Source: Isochrysis galbana | Lineage: Eukaryota; Haptophyta; Isochrysidales; Isochrysidaceae | Direction of reading: 5' to 3' | Length of the DNA: 64,000 nt | NCBI GenBank assembly: GCA_018136815.1 | Contig: CM030938.1 | Span: forward strand, 5,108,749 to 5,172,748 | Shown: positions 53,720 to 64,000 of the stretch, one piece after another | Numbering within the stretch: position 1 is the first letter of the stretch | Layout of the letters: every line of letters starts with the position of its first letter | Made by a program: the position numbers and the translations under genes | Notes under the pieces: model-generated | Told to the model about the DNA's origin: nothing | What the model saw: only the letters and a program-made list of their open reading frames with translations | Databases searched by the model: none

Positions 53720-54138
53720 TTGCGTTGTGGGCGGCGCGGGTGGCGGCCGGACGAGGCGAGAGTCGCCCTCTAAAGAAAGGGAAGAGGGGAGAGAAGAGAG
53801 AAGAGAGAGGGGAAAGAGGGTGGAGAGAGCAGGGGAGAGGGGAGAGTTTAGAGGGAATAAAGGGAAAAAGGGGGGGGAGTCAGTCTCCGAACGATAGAAG
53901 TGACGTCCGTAGACTTGACGTATACTCGCCGGAGGGAGTTAATGGGGATGGCGCCGAGTGGGGGAAGCGAGGCGTGTGCGCTTCCGACTGGTTCACACTG
54001 GGCCTGTGAACGCCCTCCTCGCGAGTTCCCCGGGAGCGGATATGCGCTGAACGGCGAGTATGAGCTGCAGGGGATGCATGCCCCGTGCCTCACACGCGCA
54101 CAGTCGACGACCGCGCCACCGCGCGATGCCCCAACCAT

Positions 54139-54326
54139 GTCCGCTCCGTCCTCGCGCTCGCCCTCGCCCAAGCCCTCCCTCCCGCCTTCCTCTGCTGAGG
54201 AGGTGGTCCAGCCCGCCATTTCATCACCCTCCGCCATTCCCGCCGCGCCTACCGCCGATCGTGTCCCTTCCGTCTCCTCGCATGTCGAGCCAGTGGTCAT
54301 GCTCGATCCGTCAGCCGCACGGCCAC
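54139..54326 (+). repeat. Interspersed repeat R1 with ATG
   Basis: Begins at ATGTCCGCTCCGTCCTCG and resembles 8320-8500 closely and 55617 more distantly. It stops at the A/T run of the adjacent minus-strand LINE (54328), as if the LINE had landed in it. The open frame MSAPSSRSPSPKPSLPPSSA has no domain. Confidence 0.7.
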
Positions 54327-54327
54327 T

Positions 54328-55313
54328 AAAAAAAAAAAGAGTCTGAAGATTCAGGGCTACACACCTATTACTAGTCGGTACCATCCACCGTAAGCTCTAC
54401 ATCGCCCTTCTATCCCTTCCCATCGCCTCCTCGCCTTCCCCCCCTCTTTCCTTTGTCTTTGGTGTCGGGGGTGCGGGCCTGGTGCACTACCATGGGCCCG
54501 GTTTTGGGTGCGTGTTCGGGGCAGGCCTGTTGGGTGTTTCCATCGTGTCCTTCTTTGTTCTGATACGGTTGTGGTATGCACGCTGTTTATGTCGTGTTGT
54601 AAAGTTTGAATCTATGTTCGTACGTTCGCTTCATGGTGTACTTTGGCCCGTCTCCTCGCCTGTTGCGTGTTGGGCCTTGACCATGTACTCTACTCCCAAT
54701 CTTGAGGCCAGGGACAGGAGTTCTGCGCTGGGGTTTAGGTTGCCTTTGTTGTCAGTTTCGTATAGGGGGCGAAGGATGCCCAAGTCGATCCGCTTTTTCG
54801 GTTGCCGTCCCATGCCGGCTTTGGCGGTCCTCGACGAATCTGTCGAGTTCGCGAATAAGAGGGCGCAGCACAACCTCGTATATCTTTCGATGATGCGTAT
54901 CAGTACCGATTCTTCCGAGAAGTTGGCGTTGTCGTAGTGTATTCTGTAGAAGTCTGTAATGATGTACCTCCAGGCTAGCGTGTATAGTATGTTTATTGCC
55001 TTGGGGCAGTCGCCGTCGGGGTGTAGGAATAGTCTGGCGACGATCGGTGCTTCCCCCGACGTGTTCGTTTGTTGGGTGTGTTTTGCTAGCTCGTCGAGAG
55101 TGTCGAAAATGCTCGCTAGGCGCGGGCATTCCCCTAAATGGGTGGAGGACTCGTCCGTTTCCTTGCAGAAACGGCATGACCTGTCCCGATCTGCCGCCCA
55201 TGCCGGAAACGATTTGTTTTGCGCATGCCACCATGCGAGCACGGCATCCGAAAAGTCGTCAACGTCTTCCGAGTTGATTGCCGCATGAGACGCCGCGGCT
55301 ACATAGGACATAG
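54328..55313 (-). mobile_element. LINE 3' part, 5'-truncated
   Basis: The minus strand is open for 226 residues: CRFCKETDESSTHLGEC (zinc knuckle), NFSEESVLIRIIERYTRL, GMGRQPKKRIDLGILRPLYE. It is homologous to the end of the 45131-47938 protein but clearly a different subfamily. The 3' untranslated region ends 'gtgtagccctgaatcttcag' plus a T run (A11 at 54328-54338 on the plus strand). No palm motifs. Confidence 0.85.
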
Positions 55314-55616
55314 GCAGGCAATTGGGCCTTTAGAAGTGCGGGATCAACCCCCCCCTCATCATGAGGCATGCCTAAAGGCTAAAGGGGTGAGCAATGCTGC
55401 CCCCGCCTCGCCTTTCTTTTCGCCTGTTCACGGGAGCGTAGCCCAAATTTCGTTGGTTTCCCACCCAAATTTCGTGCACATTTTTTTTCGTTGAGCGAGC
55501 CCAAATTTCGCAAAACATTTCGCGAAAACCTGGCCGGGGCCAAGTCCAAGTCGGTGTGTATACGCCATCAAGCCATCTAGGCCTCTCACTCACCCTCGCC
55601 TCTCGCCGCTCGCTCG

Positions 55617-55800
55617 ATGTCGCTTTCGCCGCCGTCCTCGCCCTCGCCCAAGCCCGCCTGCCCGCCTTCCTCTGCTGACGGGCTTCAGCCCGTCAGCACC
55701 TCCGAAGTCGTCTCCCTCGCCGCGCCTGCCGCCGGCCTCGCTCCTGCCTCATTGCCCTCAGGCCCTATGGGCCATTCCAATTCGTCATACTCACACAACA
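55617..55800 (+). repeat. Interspersed repeat R1, best copy
   Basis: ATGTCGCTTTCGCCGCCG opens the repeat; nearly identical to 1-148 over the shared part. It ends about 115 bp before the EMC10 start codon and may lie in that gene's promoter or 5' leader. Just upstream (55440-55520) 'cccaaatttcg' occurs three times. Confidence 0.75.
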
Positions 55801-55914
55801 AGAAAACTCTTACGGTGGGCCCGTCTGGCAGGTTTGGGGCGGCGCGAGGACGCGGCGGAGGCGGCGCGAGCGAGGGGAGTGGGACCCCACCACCCAGGCA
55901 GCAGCGGAAGGCGC

Positions 55915-56814
55915 ATGGCGATCCGTCTCTTGGCCGTGGCTCTGCTCTTGGCCATACTCGTGCCATCCTCGAGCGGATTCGACTTTGACGACGAGAGCGC
56001 GAGCCCGCAGGCGGCTGCCAAGCCCGCAGTGCAGACGAGGGAGTCCCCCAGCACCTTCGTGCCGCTCCTGCACCGGATTGGGGAGGAGGGCAGCTTCACA
56101 GAGCGCTCGAAGCTCTGGTATCGCGAGTCTACCACCGGTGGAGCTCTGCGCGTGAGGATCGCTCAGGGTAAGCTGGCAGGCGAGGAGCTCTCCTCCTTTG
56201 AGCGGCTCCTTGCCACTGGCGGATACTACACCTTGCGGCTTCCCTCCAACCTCTCGGACACAAATTCCCGCCCGGTCTTCGCCTCCGTGTCCACCTGTTC
56301 CTTAGTGGAATCGCAGTTCCAGGAGCATTTGGAGCTGACTTTCTCCACGGATGGCACGCTGACTGCGCTCACGTACACTGTACCCACCGTGGCAACGCAT
56401 TGCCCAGACGCCACACCTCCCAAGCTTGTTGCCAAGGAGCTCCTTTTCAATCCCACCGTGACAATCTCGTACCCGGTAGAGGGGCCACGCCCCATCGGCA
56501 AGGTGCACGAGGCAGCTTTTCTCCCTACTCAAGCCGCTAAAGCTATGCAGGAGGCCAAGCGCTTGGGCGCCGATGGTAAGGGGGAGGGTGGAGAACAGGA
56601 ACCACCCAAGTCTTTCTTCGCCAAATACTGGATGTACATTTTGCCCGTGATGCTCGCCCTGAGCATGGGTGGCGGCGACGAGAAAGCAGAAGGCGACGGC
56701 GACAAAGAAGGCGGTCAAGGCGCCGCTGCCGGAGGCAGTGGGTCTGGGAGCCGGCCAGCTGCCGGGGCAGCAGCCACTTCTTCGAGCGGTGGGAGCAAGA
56801 CGAAGAAGAAGTGA
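55915..56814 (+). CDS. EMC10: ER membrane protein complex subunit 10
   Basis: EMC10 is the lumenal/membrane subunit of the EMC, which inserts tail-anchored and multipass proteins at the ER. A single exon gives 299 residues from the ATG that starts a signal peptide (MAIRLLAVALLLAILVPSSS, 1-about 22); an upstream in-frame Met at 55834 adds an unlikely basic leader. The lumenal beta domain (about 45-215) has the family motifs TGGYYTLRLPSNL and CSLVESQFQEHLELTFS. The diagnostic membrane entry is KSFFAKYWMYILPVMLALSM (about 231-250), almost the animal sequence SFFAKYWMYIIPVVL. The C-terminal Gly/Ser/Lys-rich cytosolic tail is also typical. Repeat R1 lies just upstream. Confidence 0.93.
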   Translation: MAIRLLAVALLLAILVPSSSGFDFDDESASPQAAAKPAVQTRESPSTFVPLLHRIGEEGSFTERSKLWYRESTTGGALRVRIAQGKLAGEELSSFERLLATGGYYTLRLPSNLSDTNSRPVFASVSTCSLVESQFQEHLELTFSTDGTLTALTYTVPTVATHCPDATPPKLVAKELLFNPTVTISYPVEGPRPIGKVHEAAFLPTQAAKAMQEAKRLGADGKGEGGEQEPPKSFFAKYWMYILPVMLALSMGGGDEKAEGDGDKEGGQGAAAGGSGSGSRPAAGAAATSSSGGSKTKKK

Positions 56815-57184
56815 GCTTGGCGAGCCATGCATTACTCGGGCAAGCCAGTGTCGACCACCCTGACATACTAGGCTAAAAAACAAGGCACACCTAGAAGTAA
56901 AGAGACGTGATGCGCAGGGCGAAGCATTCGTATCGTGGCCCGGGTGGGTTGAGTTCTTTAGCCTCGCTTTGCGTTGCCATGTATGAAATTGTAGATGGGC
57001 CAAGCCGTAGCTGGGACATTCACAATTGTTAGCACATTTCTTCTCGGCATCGCCGGCGCCAGGCTCTACCTGACGCCACCTGCTGAACAAGAAGAGCATC
57101 TGCACTTGTAAGGCGCTGCCCAATAGCCAATACTACGTAGTAGGCTAATTAATTGGTAATTGGCTATCCCGGTTGTCAAACCTA

Positions 57185-57590
57185 TCGTCAGGTGTCATGT
57201 CCATGGGGCCTAACACAACCTGACACCAGTGACGTCAGACCCGACGTCAGGTCTAATTAATGTTTATAAAAATATAAGCTATATAGTGCAAAATTCGACC
57301 GTACGTGTCTTACGCACGCTAGGGTGGCACAGTGCCCTGCGGCACAGGTTAGATTCCTCGTGGCACGCATTCGAGACTGCTCGAGCATGTGCTAGTAAGG
57401 ATAGTGCTATCGGCACCAGCACCAGTCACTCATTTTTGCCAACTTGTACCTTTTATATGTTCCTTTCTATTTTTTAATCGTAGATCGGTCAGCCATATGA
57501 CGAGACGTCTGACGGTCACCGTCAGGTTATTCAACTGACCCGACACCTACCTGACGACAGTGACGTCAGGCCTAACGTGACAACTAGGTT
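57185..57590. repeat. Possible small element bounded by GACGTCAGG repeats
   Basis: The left side ('cctgacaccagtgacgtcag', near 57220) and right side ('cctgacgacagtgacgtcag', near 57550) share about 20 bp in the same orientation. The left also contains an inverted pair GGTGTCA...TGACACC. Inside, 57312-57380 has tRNA-like words ('ggtggcacagtgcc', 'gcattcgagac'). It could be a short retroposon or MITE; nothing decisive. No gene between 56815 and 58245. Confidence 0.35.
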
Positions 57591-57925
57591 GGCTATAGCC
57601 CTAGCTAGCTAGGGCGAACGAAAGGCCGCAACACCAGACACCAGGCACCAGGTCTGGTTTTATTGTTTATTACTCGGCTGACACCTCTAGAACTCGGGTA
57701 TAAGTTCTGCCTCCTGGGAGCAGGGTAAACCCCCTCGTTTCCGTTGTGGTGCGATTCCCCTTCCAGACGGGATCGCCGACAGATCGCCTTCTGATCGTCG
57801 TCCGTCGTCGTCTGGCCGGAGTGTTTGGGTTTGATTTCAGTCGAGTTATGTGAGAAAGTCGTGGACTTAGGACGCCGCCAGCCCGGTAGGCGCAGGAGGA
57901 GAAGGGGAGAACGGATCACCGGGGG

Positions 57926-57986
57926 GGGGCGCGGGCCACCGACCATATCTAAGCCCTTTTCCCCTATCCCCCTAGTAGTGCACGGG
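57926..57986 (+). repeat. About 60-bp segment shared with 4277-4340
   Basis: Second copy of the segment containing 'ccaccgaccatatctaagcc' and 'ctagtagtgcacggg'. In this copy the sequence to the left is unrelated to 4200-4276, so the shared block marks an element boundary. Confidence 0.75.
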
Positions 57987-58245
57987 ACTAGCACGACTAC
58001 ACCCTATAGCACTTTCAGTATAGACAGGTCACTCAACGGAACAAGAGGGAGGCGAGAACATACCGTTTGGGACAGGTGCACCCCGCTTAGCTCGGACCCC
58101 CCAAACGACCCGGGCCCCTAAGTAGAGAGAGCACGAGGGGAGTTGCTGCAAGGCAGGGAGTGAGGGAGAGGGAGGAGAAAGGGCGTGGCTTCGTGAGTGT
58201 CTTCCATTGCCACGGGCGAGGCGAGAAAATTAAAAAGTTTTTTTT

Positions 58246-58431
58246 GTGTGTGGCTCAGGGGCTTCGGCTCGGGTCGTGGTTCGCGGGTACCTGGGCTGGC
58301 ATGGGCCTGGCCGGAGGTCGTTGCGGCTGCGAGACGTCGGCCATCACTTGGTCGGCCGGCGCGGTGGGGTGGGCGGAGAGAGAGGAGGGGAGCGTGGCGC
58401 GCTCCATGACCCTATCGTTTTAACAATAGTT
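58246..58431 (-). mobile_element. LINE 5' fragment
   Basis: On the minus strand: hairpin-like CTATTGTTAAAACGATAG, 'ggtcATGGAGCGCGCCACGC' and 160 bp closely matching 45131-45290. It is cut off at 'agccacacac', where a plus-strand T run (T8, 58238-58245) begins. That T run, preceded by 'gaaaattaaaaag', looks like the 3' end of another element. Confidence 0.75.
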
Positions 58432-58469
58432 GACCAAGAGGCTCTCTAAATTGTGGAAATCAAAGCCGC

Positions 58470-58900
58470 AGCTTGGATTGTAACGAGATGAACGAGATGT
58501 AACGAGATGGCCTGATGGCCCGACGACGAGATGAACGAGATGGCCTTGATGGCCCGACGAGATGCACGAGATGGCCCTGGGGCCCGACGAGATGAACGAG
58601 ATTTTCGGGTAACGGAACTGGACGAGGAGTTTTCCCCACTAAGCTTGGTCGTAATGCGGTGAAACCGATTTAGAGACAAGCGGGAAACCGGGGCGGAAGG
58701 AACTGGCAAGGAAGTCGGCAGGAAGGCAGAGGAAATGTCTTGGCAAGGCGACGGAGGCAGGATTTTAACGGTAGACGGAATTTTTAACAGTAGGAAGAGG
58801 CAGGAATTTTAACAGTAGGAAGAGGCAGGATTTCTAACGGTAGACGGAGTGCGGAATTTAACGGTAGACGAAGAGCGTGGAATTTAACTGTAGAAGAAGA
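58470..58900. repeat. Two degenerate tandem-repeat blocks
   Basis: 58480-58605 consists of roughly 30-bp units of the form 'gatgaacgagatggcctg...atggcccgac'. 58750-58895 consists of units of about 30 bp built on 'ggaattttaacggtagacg' and 'aacagtaggaagaggcag'. Together with the Pol III-type head at 58915-59010 they may form one minus-strand SINE-like unit. Confidence 0.7.
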
Positions 58901-58914
58901 GCGGAGAGGAGAAG

Positions 58915-59010
58915 GAGCGGGGCTCGAACTGCAGAGCGCTCCGTCCGGACTCGAACTCGCGACCCAGAGCAAAAGGTTGGTGGAGGCGGTGGGTTGAACC
59001 ACTATGCCAC
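58915..59010 (-). promoter_or_regulatory. tRNA-like Pol III promoter (A and B boxes), possible SINE head
   Basis: The minus strand reads TGGCATAGTGGTTCAA (A-box type, 58994-59009) and 53 nt later GTTCGAGTCC (B box, 58947-58956). A second B-box-like GTTCGAGCCC lies near 58920-58929. The spacing suits a long-variable-arm tRNA or tRNA-derived SINE. The T-stem and acceptor stem do not pair well, so this is not a good functional tRNA gene. Confidence 0.5.
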
Positions 59011-59821
59011 GTGAGAGTTTACGTAGCCATAGGGCCGAGGGGATGGGCTGAGAACCGCCCTATATACTCTGGGTTTTTGTCTCTTCTTTTTCACTTTTCT
59101 TCTTCTTTCTTCCTCTGTTCTTTTTTACTGTTTTACTGTTTCTCTTTTTACTGTTATTTCTTTTTGCCTCTGAGACATCGCGAATGCGACAACGAATGGG
59201 TAGAAGCAGGTCTGAAGTCGATCGCGGATGCGACAATCACCCGTCGTTCTCTTGGTTCTCCTGTGGGCGTGTGCTGTCTGCGCGCGCGCCAAGGCCAAGG
59301 CCCGCCGGTGCGCCCTCGCGACTCGTTCCCGAAGACCAAAGAGGAAACGAGCTTCGCGCTTCGCTCCAACATCGTTGCGGAATGTGGCCCCCCTCGTTTT
59401 TTTATTGGGCATTGCGCCATGGTCGAAAAATCAGCCCCACCCTCACTAATAGTTAAAAAGTAAAAAGCCCTTGTTTGTTGTTTGACCGTCCTAGTAGGGG
59501 CCCCTCCCTTTTGCTTGAACTTATTGCCGCAAGCAGACGTAAGGGGAGAGCGTCGTTATAACGTGCGTGCCAGGAAATAGCCTGATCATTTCATTAAGAC
59601 CTTGGGCACGCAAGTTGAGCCAAGGACATTGCAGGACGATCACTTAGTTTGAGCACTCCGTATTTGACGTTCGGCATCGTCGATAGTGGGTTGCTATTTG
59701 GTTGGGACAACGATTCCCATTTTTTGCTTCTGAGCGACGGCGTGGATGCAGTTTTGCCTCCCCACACCATCACGACCCGTCAGCCGGTAGAGAGGATGAT
59801 AAGGCAGGAAGAGATTGTCGT

Positions 59822-59992
59822 GATGGCTTTATCAGTGGAATTCGCAGTGCACCATCTCGACTTTTGATTTGGAAATTGACCGGATCGGCATGATGAGCGC
59901 AGGGCAACTATTGTTATACGTAGAACTCGTGATGCACCATCTCTACTTTCGATTTGGAAATCGACACGATCGGCATGCTGAGCGCAAGGCAA
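59822..59992. repeat. Degenerate tandem duplication (about 86 bp)
   Basis: 'gcaccatctcgacttttgat' ... 'gatcggcatgatgagcgcag' is followed by 'gcaccatctctactttcgat' ... 'gatcggcatgctgagcgcaa'. It lies downstream of the RNA-binding gene on the minus strand. No gene is supported between 59011 and 60210. Confidence 0.75.
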
Positions 59993-60210
59993 TCGGGACG
60001 CGCACCGATGGAACGAAGATATCCGGGCCAATCTCTGTTGTCACCTCCAAGTAGCCCCCATCTGTGGTTGAAATACCACCATTCATGAAGCTGTCGTCAG
60101 GGAAGCCATGGTGCACTTCCGCGTTTTGGGCTGTGCAACGCCCGGACACCACAAGAGATCGCACGTGCCCGACGCGCCCACGTCGGCTCGACTCCACTGG
60201 ACATGGCTTC

Positions 60211-61292
60211 CTAATGGCTTGATGACGGAACGCGGTGTCGATCACGGCGGCCATCATCATGATGATCTCGAGATCGAGATCGGGATCGGTAGCTTAAGTT
60301 TTCATGGTATCTTTCATGATGGCTGTGGTAGCTTCGGTCATCGTATGGCATAAGATGATGGTGATACCCACAGTTGTTGTATCTTCCGCGGCCGTCATAT
60401 CGGCCGCGATCATCATGTCTCCCACGATCATCGTGACGCTCTCTATCATCATAACGGACGCGGTGGTCGTGTCCCCGGCCACCAAACCGGTCTCCGCCAT
60501 ATCCACCTCGATCATACTCAATCCTGCCGTACCCTCCGCCAAACCCATCGTTGAAGCTCCCAGCGCTGTAACTACCACAAGCGTACCTCCCTCCACCAAA
60601 GTCATCACGGCTCGGCTTGGGCGCGCCACATTTGAAGCACGCCATCTTGGAGGCAAACACGTTGAAGCCGCAGTTTGGGCACATCCAGTCGCCTGGCCGG
60701 ACATCTTCACCTCCACCATAGCCTGGGCCACCACCATATCCGCGGCTATAACTGCGAGCATCCTCGCCAAAGTCACCCCCGCCGTAAGAGCCGCCCCTTC
60801 CTCCGTAGTTGCCATTGTCGCCGCCATATGGCTGGACGCCTCCAAAACCATCGTAGGGACCCGGTGGCCCGCGGCCTGGCAGAGGCGGCCGTGCGTGTTG
60901 AGCCACGGATACACGGAGACGGCGATCTCCCATCTCCTTATCATTGCACCCCTCAATGGCGGCCTCCGCCTCTTCCTCGGTGGCATATCGAACAAAACCG
61001 AAGCCCCGTAGATGCCCTGTGATGCGGTCTCTAGGAAGATAGCAGTCTCTGACTTCTCCATACTTCCCTATGAGACGGAGGTCAGGGTGAATGACATTCA
61101 GAGGCACACAACCAGCAATCCGTGCGCTGGTAAAACGCACTCAGTAAGACCAGAGAGTGCACGGTTCGCCAATCTGGAGCCAAACTCACCGAACATGTCG
61201 CGCACGTCATCTGCAGTTGCCTCAAAGGGGAAGTTGTCAACCTTCAGACTGATGAGGCCGGCGACGTCCGGAGGGCCACGGGGGACGGACAT
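60211..61292 (-). CDS. RRM and RanBP2-zinc-finger RNA-binding protein
   Basis: Probably an SR-like splicing or mRNA-binding factor in the nucleus. Two minus-strand exons join in phase 1: 61292-61190 and 61067-60211 (donor GTGAGT, acceptor CATAG), giving 319 residues. One RRM (about 10-85) resembles SRSF2: MSVPRGPPDVAGLISLKVDN then KYGEVRDCYLPRDR, RGFGFVRYATEEEAEAAI (RNP-1 RGFGFVRY). A Gly/Tyr-rich segment follows. A RanBP2-type zinc finger (about 155-190; GDWMCPNCGFNVFASKMACF, KCG) binds single-stranded RNA in relatives. The C-terminus has RGG, DDRGRYDGRG repeats and a short RS patch (YRSRSRSRDHH). The start at 61292 is preferred over 61340 because it matches the SR-protein N-terminus. Confidence 0.9.
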
Positions 61293-61599
61293 GGTTCTCA
61301 GAAGTGCTGGGGCAGGGCTTGGCCGAGTGTCTTCGCTCAAGACTCGTCGGCGAGAGGCGTGCGACGTCGGCAGGCACGTGTCTCAGAGCAGGGCGGGGCC
61401 AGCCGACGACGGGAGCGCTGAGCCTCTCTCCGCCCGGCAGAGGCGGCTGCGGAGGGAGCGAGGGGCATTTCAACCTGAGTTGTTTTGTAGGGGTTACTAT
61501 TCCCGAGGGGTGATATCATCGTCATTGTCGCACCGGCATACCGGCATTGGCTTGTCGCGCTAGCTAGCCCTTGTTCTCTACGCCGCCGTAGTGAGCAAC

Positions 61600-63900
61600 C
61601 CGGGGAACGACATCGGGCGGCAAAGTTGGCCCACCGTGTAGGAGATCTCGGGGTTGCTCACCACGGCGGCGTAGAGCAGACTACCGACAACCGACAAGCG
61701 ACAAGGCCAAGGCCGCGGTACTTAGAAGGTGCAACTTGAGGTTCCTAGTTCCTACATGTGAAACACAGTCAAACTTAGAAATAAAACAGCAAAAAAAGTA
61801 TGTTTTTTGCCGTCGAAAAAAAAACAGAGAGAAAAACACCGTAAAAACAGATGTGGGGGTGGGGGGGCACGGCGGGACGAGGACGAGGGGCGGCCCGTGG
61901 CCCGTGGCCCGTCTCAGTTGTTCTGACAGGTGCCAGCTTTCAGCTTTGCCAGGTTTGAGCGCCATCGTTTCCGCTTCGTTGGCTGACAAGGAGATGCTGT
62001 TTTGGCGCTTGCTGCCCCAATCGACGAGGCTGCCATTGATGAAGATGAGCCAGCCGCTCGTCGAACGTACTACGTCCCACGATGCGTCGACCATGCCGCG
62101 TACCATGCCTTCACCTTGGCGAAAGAGGCCGATGATGGGGCTATCGCCATTGTTCTTGTAGTACTTGAGGCCCATGGTGCCACGGTTCTTGAGGTAGAGA
62201 AGGCAATGCAGCGCCGCGTGCCAAAGGTTCACGGTGGGGAACGACATCGCGCGGCAAAGTTGGCCCACCGTGTACGAGATGTCGGGGTTGCTCACCACGG
62301 CGGCGTAGAGGAGACTACCGACGAGGCCGCGGTACTTGGTGCCAAACTTGGGATCGAGCTCCTTCTTGATCCGCTCTTTCTCGTCTTGCGCCTCGATGAC
62401 GTCCTTGCCGAGGTATGCGAACCATGATCAGCCCACGGAACTTGGTGAACTTGTTCGCCGCTAAGGGCTTCGTCATCATGTCGGCCACATTGAGCTCGGT
62501 CTGAACGTGGTAGACACGTAACACATTCTTCTGCGTGAGCTCACGCACGTAGAGCTCACGACGATGGATGTGACGGGCCAAACCCTTCATGATGGGATTG
62601 TCCGCGAGTGCCTTTGCACCCTTGCTGTCGGACAAGAGCGGGCTTGGTTCCGCTTGCTTCCAACCGAGATCCGCGAGCGTGTTACGGAAGTTCTCGATAC
62701 GCTGCGAAGCGAGGGAGGCCGCCATCGTTTCCGCTTCGTTGGCCGACAAGGAGATGCTGTTTTGGCGCTTGCTGCCCCAATCGACGAGGCTTCGCTGAAC
62801 GCCACGATGAAGCCAAATGCCTCAAGCCACATGGACAACTTGAGCCACCAATTGCGGCCGGATTGCACCAAGCCATAGAGCGATTGCCCTAAGAGGGCTG
62901 CTAGCTCTTGTCCGTGTTCATCGTACTTGCGGTAGTTCTTGGGCATGCGTACCCAAACGCGCTCGTTGGGGGGCAACTCGCTCTGCGTGTACGCGGAGAT
63001 GGCATCGGCGGCGCCCTTGTACGTGCACATGATGACGGAGATGACGCAGAAGAGTCGAAAGCCGCCATGGGAGATGGTTGGCGAGTACGAGAGGTCAAAG
63101 TCAATGCCCGGTACTTGGCGGAAGCCTTGGACGTACATGCGCACCTAGTGGGATGGCGCGTCCCACTTCCTTGATTGGCTTCTCGTCGATGAAGGTCTTG
63201 TTGGTCACCAAGGTGTTGTACTCCTTCATGCGTGCCTCCTCCCACAAGTCTTGTTCATCTTGTGGTAGGTACTTGAGTTGGTGCGGCTTGAAGGGCTTTG
63301 GGAAGCCGATGTAGATGGCGTCGTCGCACACCTCGGTCGCCATCAAGATCTTGTGGCACATCGACGCCGAGTACTCGCTTGCACTCTCGTCGCCCAAGAT
63401 GGTGTTGTCGTTGCCCAAGGTGGAGTAGTCCATCACCGTGTACGGGAGCTCCTCTCCCGCGATGCGGCTTGAGCGGCGTGGCGCGGTGTCCTCCTTGCCA
63501 TCTTCCGACTCGAATGGCCCGCGTTGCACTTCGCCACTTGGCGTAAGCGTGTCGTCATCCTCCTCATCGGACTCGATGATGCGGCGGTGCCGTTGAGGAG
63601 CTCGGATAGGCGGCGTGCTGTCGGAGGTGTTGTCGCTAGCATCCTCTTCCACCTCCGTGATGGGGCCCGAGTAGGAATGCTCCGAGGGCGTGTAGTCCGG
63701 ATCCTCGTGGTCCTCCGGGATGCCAAACGCGTAGATTGAGCCATGCATCTTGCCGTATTGGTCGGTCTTGTCAATGGGGATCTCACCCCCCCTCGTGGTT
63801 TTCCACGGGAACTCGGTCTCCATGAAGGTGGCGTGCACACCGCTCTGAGAAGCGCAAGGCTTCATGCAAGGCTTCATGTGTGTCGTGAACACAAGGCCTA
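61600..63900 (-). mobile_element. Ty1/copia-type LTR retrotransposon relic
   Basis: A fossil pol region on the minus strand. Recognisable parts are the start of the reverse transcriptase region, the copia polymerase core and the RNase H region, and they are not arranged as one intact copy. The element looks broken, with several breaks, and parts of the RNase H region occur twice, as if two partial copies lie side by side. No LTR could be defined, and gag and integrase are not visible within the window. The moderate decay suggests an old but not ancient insertion; the age is a guess. Confidence 0.75.
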
Positions 63901-64000
63901 GCTATGGCTAAGTGGTGTGCAAAACATTTGTTCTTGTTGGGGGTTTTGTTTTTGTGTCGGTTACGTGATCGGCGGTTGAGTCGGTTACGGCGGTTGAGTC

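Noticed and set aside
60294-61061. Alternative long frames on both strands over the RNA-binding gene
   Set aside because: Shadows of the Gly/Asp/Arg-rich repeats; they lack the RRM and zinc finger seen in the chosen frame.

Overview
This window is nuclear DNA of a eukaryote, most likely a unicellular alga. Haptophyte is my best guess, but this is inference. The host genes contain spliceosomal introns (mostly GT-AG, one GC-AG), the genes are GC-rich, and the window is full of microsatellites, minisatellites and interspersed repeats. One gene encodes a secreted-type protein with PPPSPP linkers and a C-x2-W-C / C-x2-C-x-C cysteine cluster, a style common in algal surface proteins. I see no bacterial operons, no rRNA, no CRISPR array and no convincing functional tRNA.

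Host genes I could assemble by splice phase: casein kinase 2 regulatory subunit beta (5062-6869, +); an endonuclease/exonuclease/phosphatase-fold protein with a membrane anchor (9086-12051, -); a giant soluble-type adenylyl cyclase of about 3,400 residues (14744-26438, +); a kinesin-12/KIF15-type motor (29856-34872, +); an 838-residue single-pass surface protein with four related extracellular segments (37464-40970, -); a coiled-coil protein (48434-49621, -); twinfilin (52447-53719, -); EMC10 (55915-56814, +); and an RRM plus RanBP2-zinc-finger RNA-binding protein (60211-61292, -). Smaller or uncertain genes lie at 1649-2077 and 3669-3950, with a broken one at 49675-50535. Ankyrin-repeat pseudogenes lie at 27725-28036 and 50937-51408.

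Between the genes lies a layered transposon landscape. A DNA transposon with 28-bp inverted ends and a TA target duplication occupies 41078-43897, about 100 bp upstream of the surface-protein start codon. A LINE family is present as many pieces (2717-3359, 26560-27376, 35840-36576, 44214-44455, 44530-48340, 52240-52379, 54328-55313, 58246-58431). Its copies start with a small hairpin and 'ATGGAGCGCGCC', and end on the sense strand in a hairpin followed by a run of T rather than A. One copy (45107-48227) sits inside another in the opposite orientation, with a 15-bp target duplication. Most copies have lost the catalytic middle of the reverse transcriptase but keep the ends. A degraded Ty1/copia-type LTR element lies at the right end (about 61600-63900).

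The genes do not form a pathway together. They are independent housekeeping, cytoskeletal and signalling genes (CK2, cAMP synthesis, actin capping, spindle motor, ER membrane insertion, RNA binding) separated by repeat-rich DNA. The observations most worth following are the T-tailed LINE family and its nested insertion, the complete TIR element in a promoter, the four-fold extracellular module, and the roughly 890-residue spacing between Walker A and Walker B in the cyclase.
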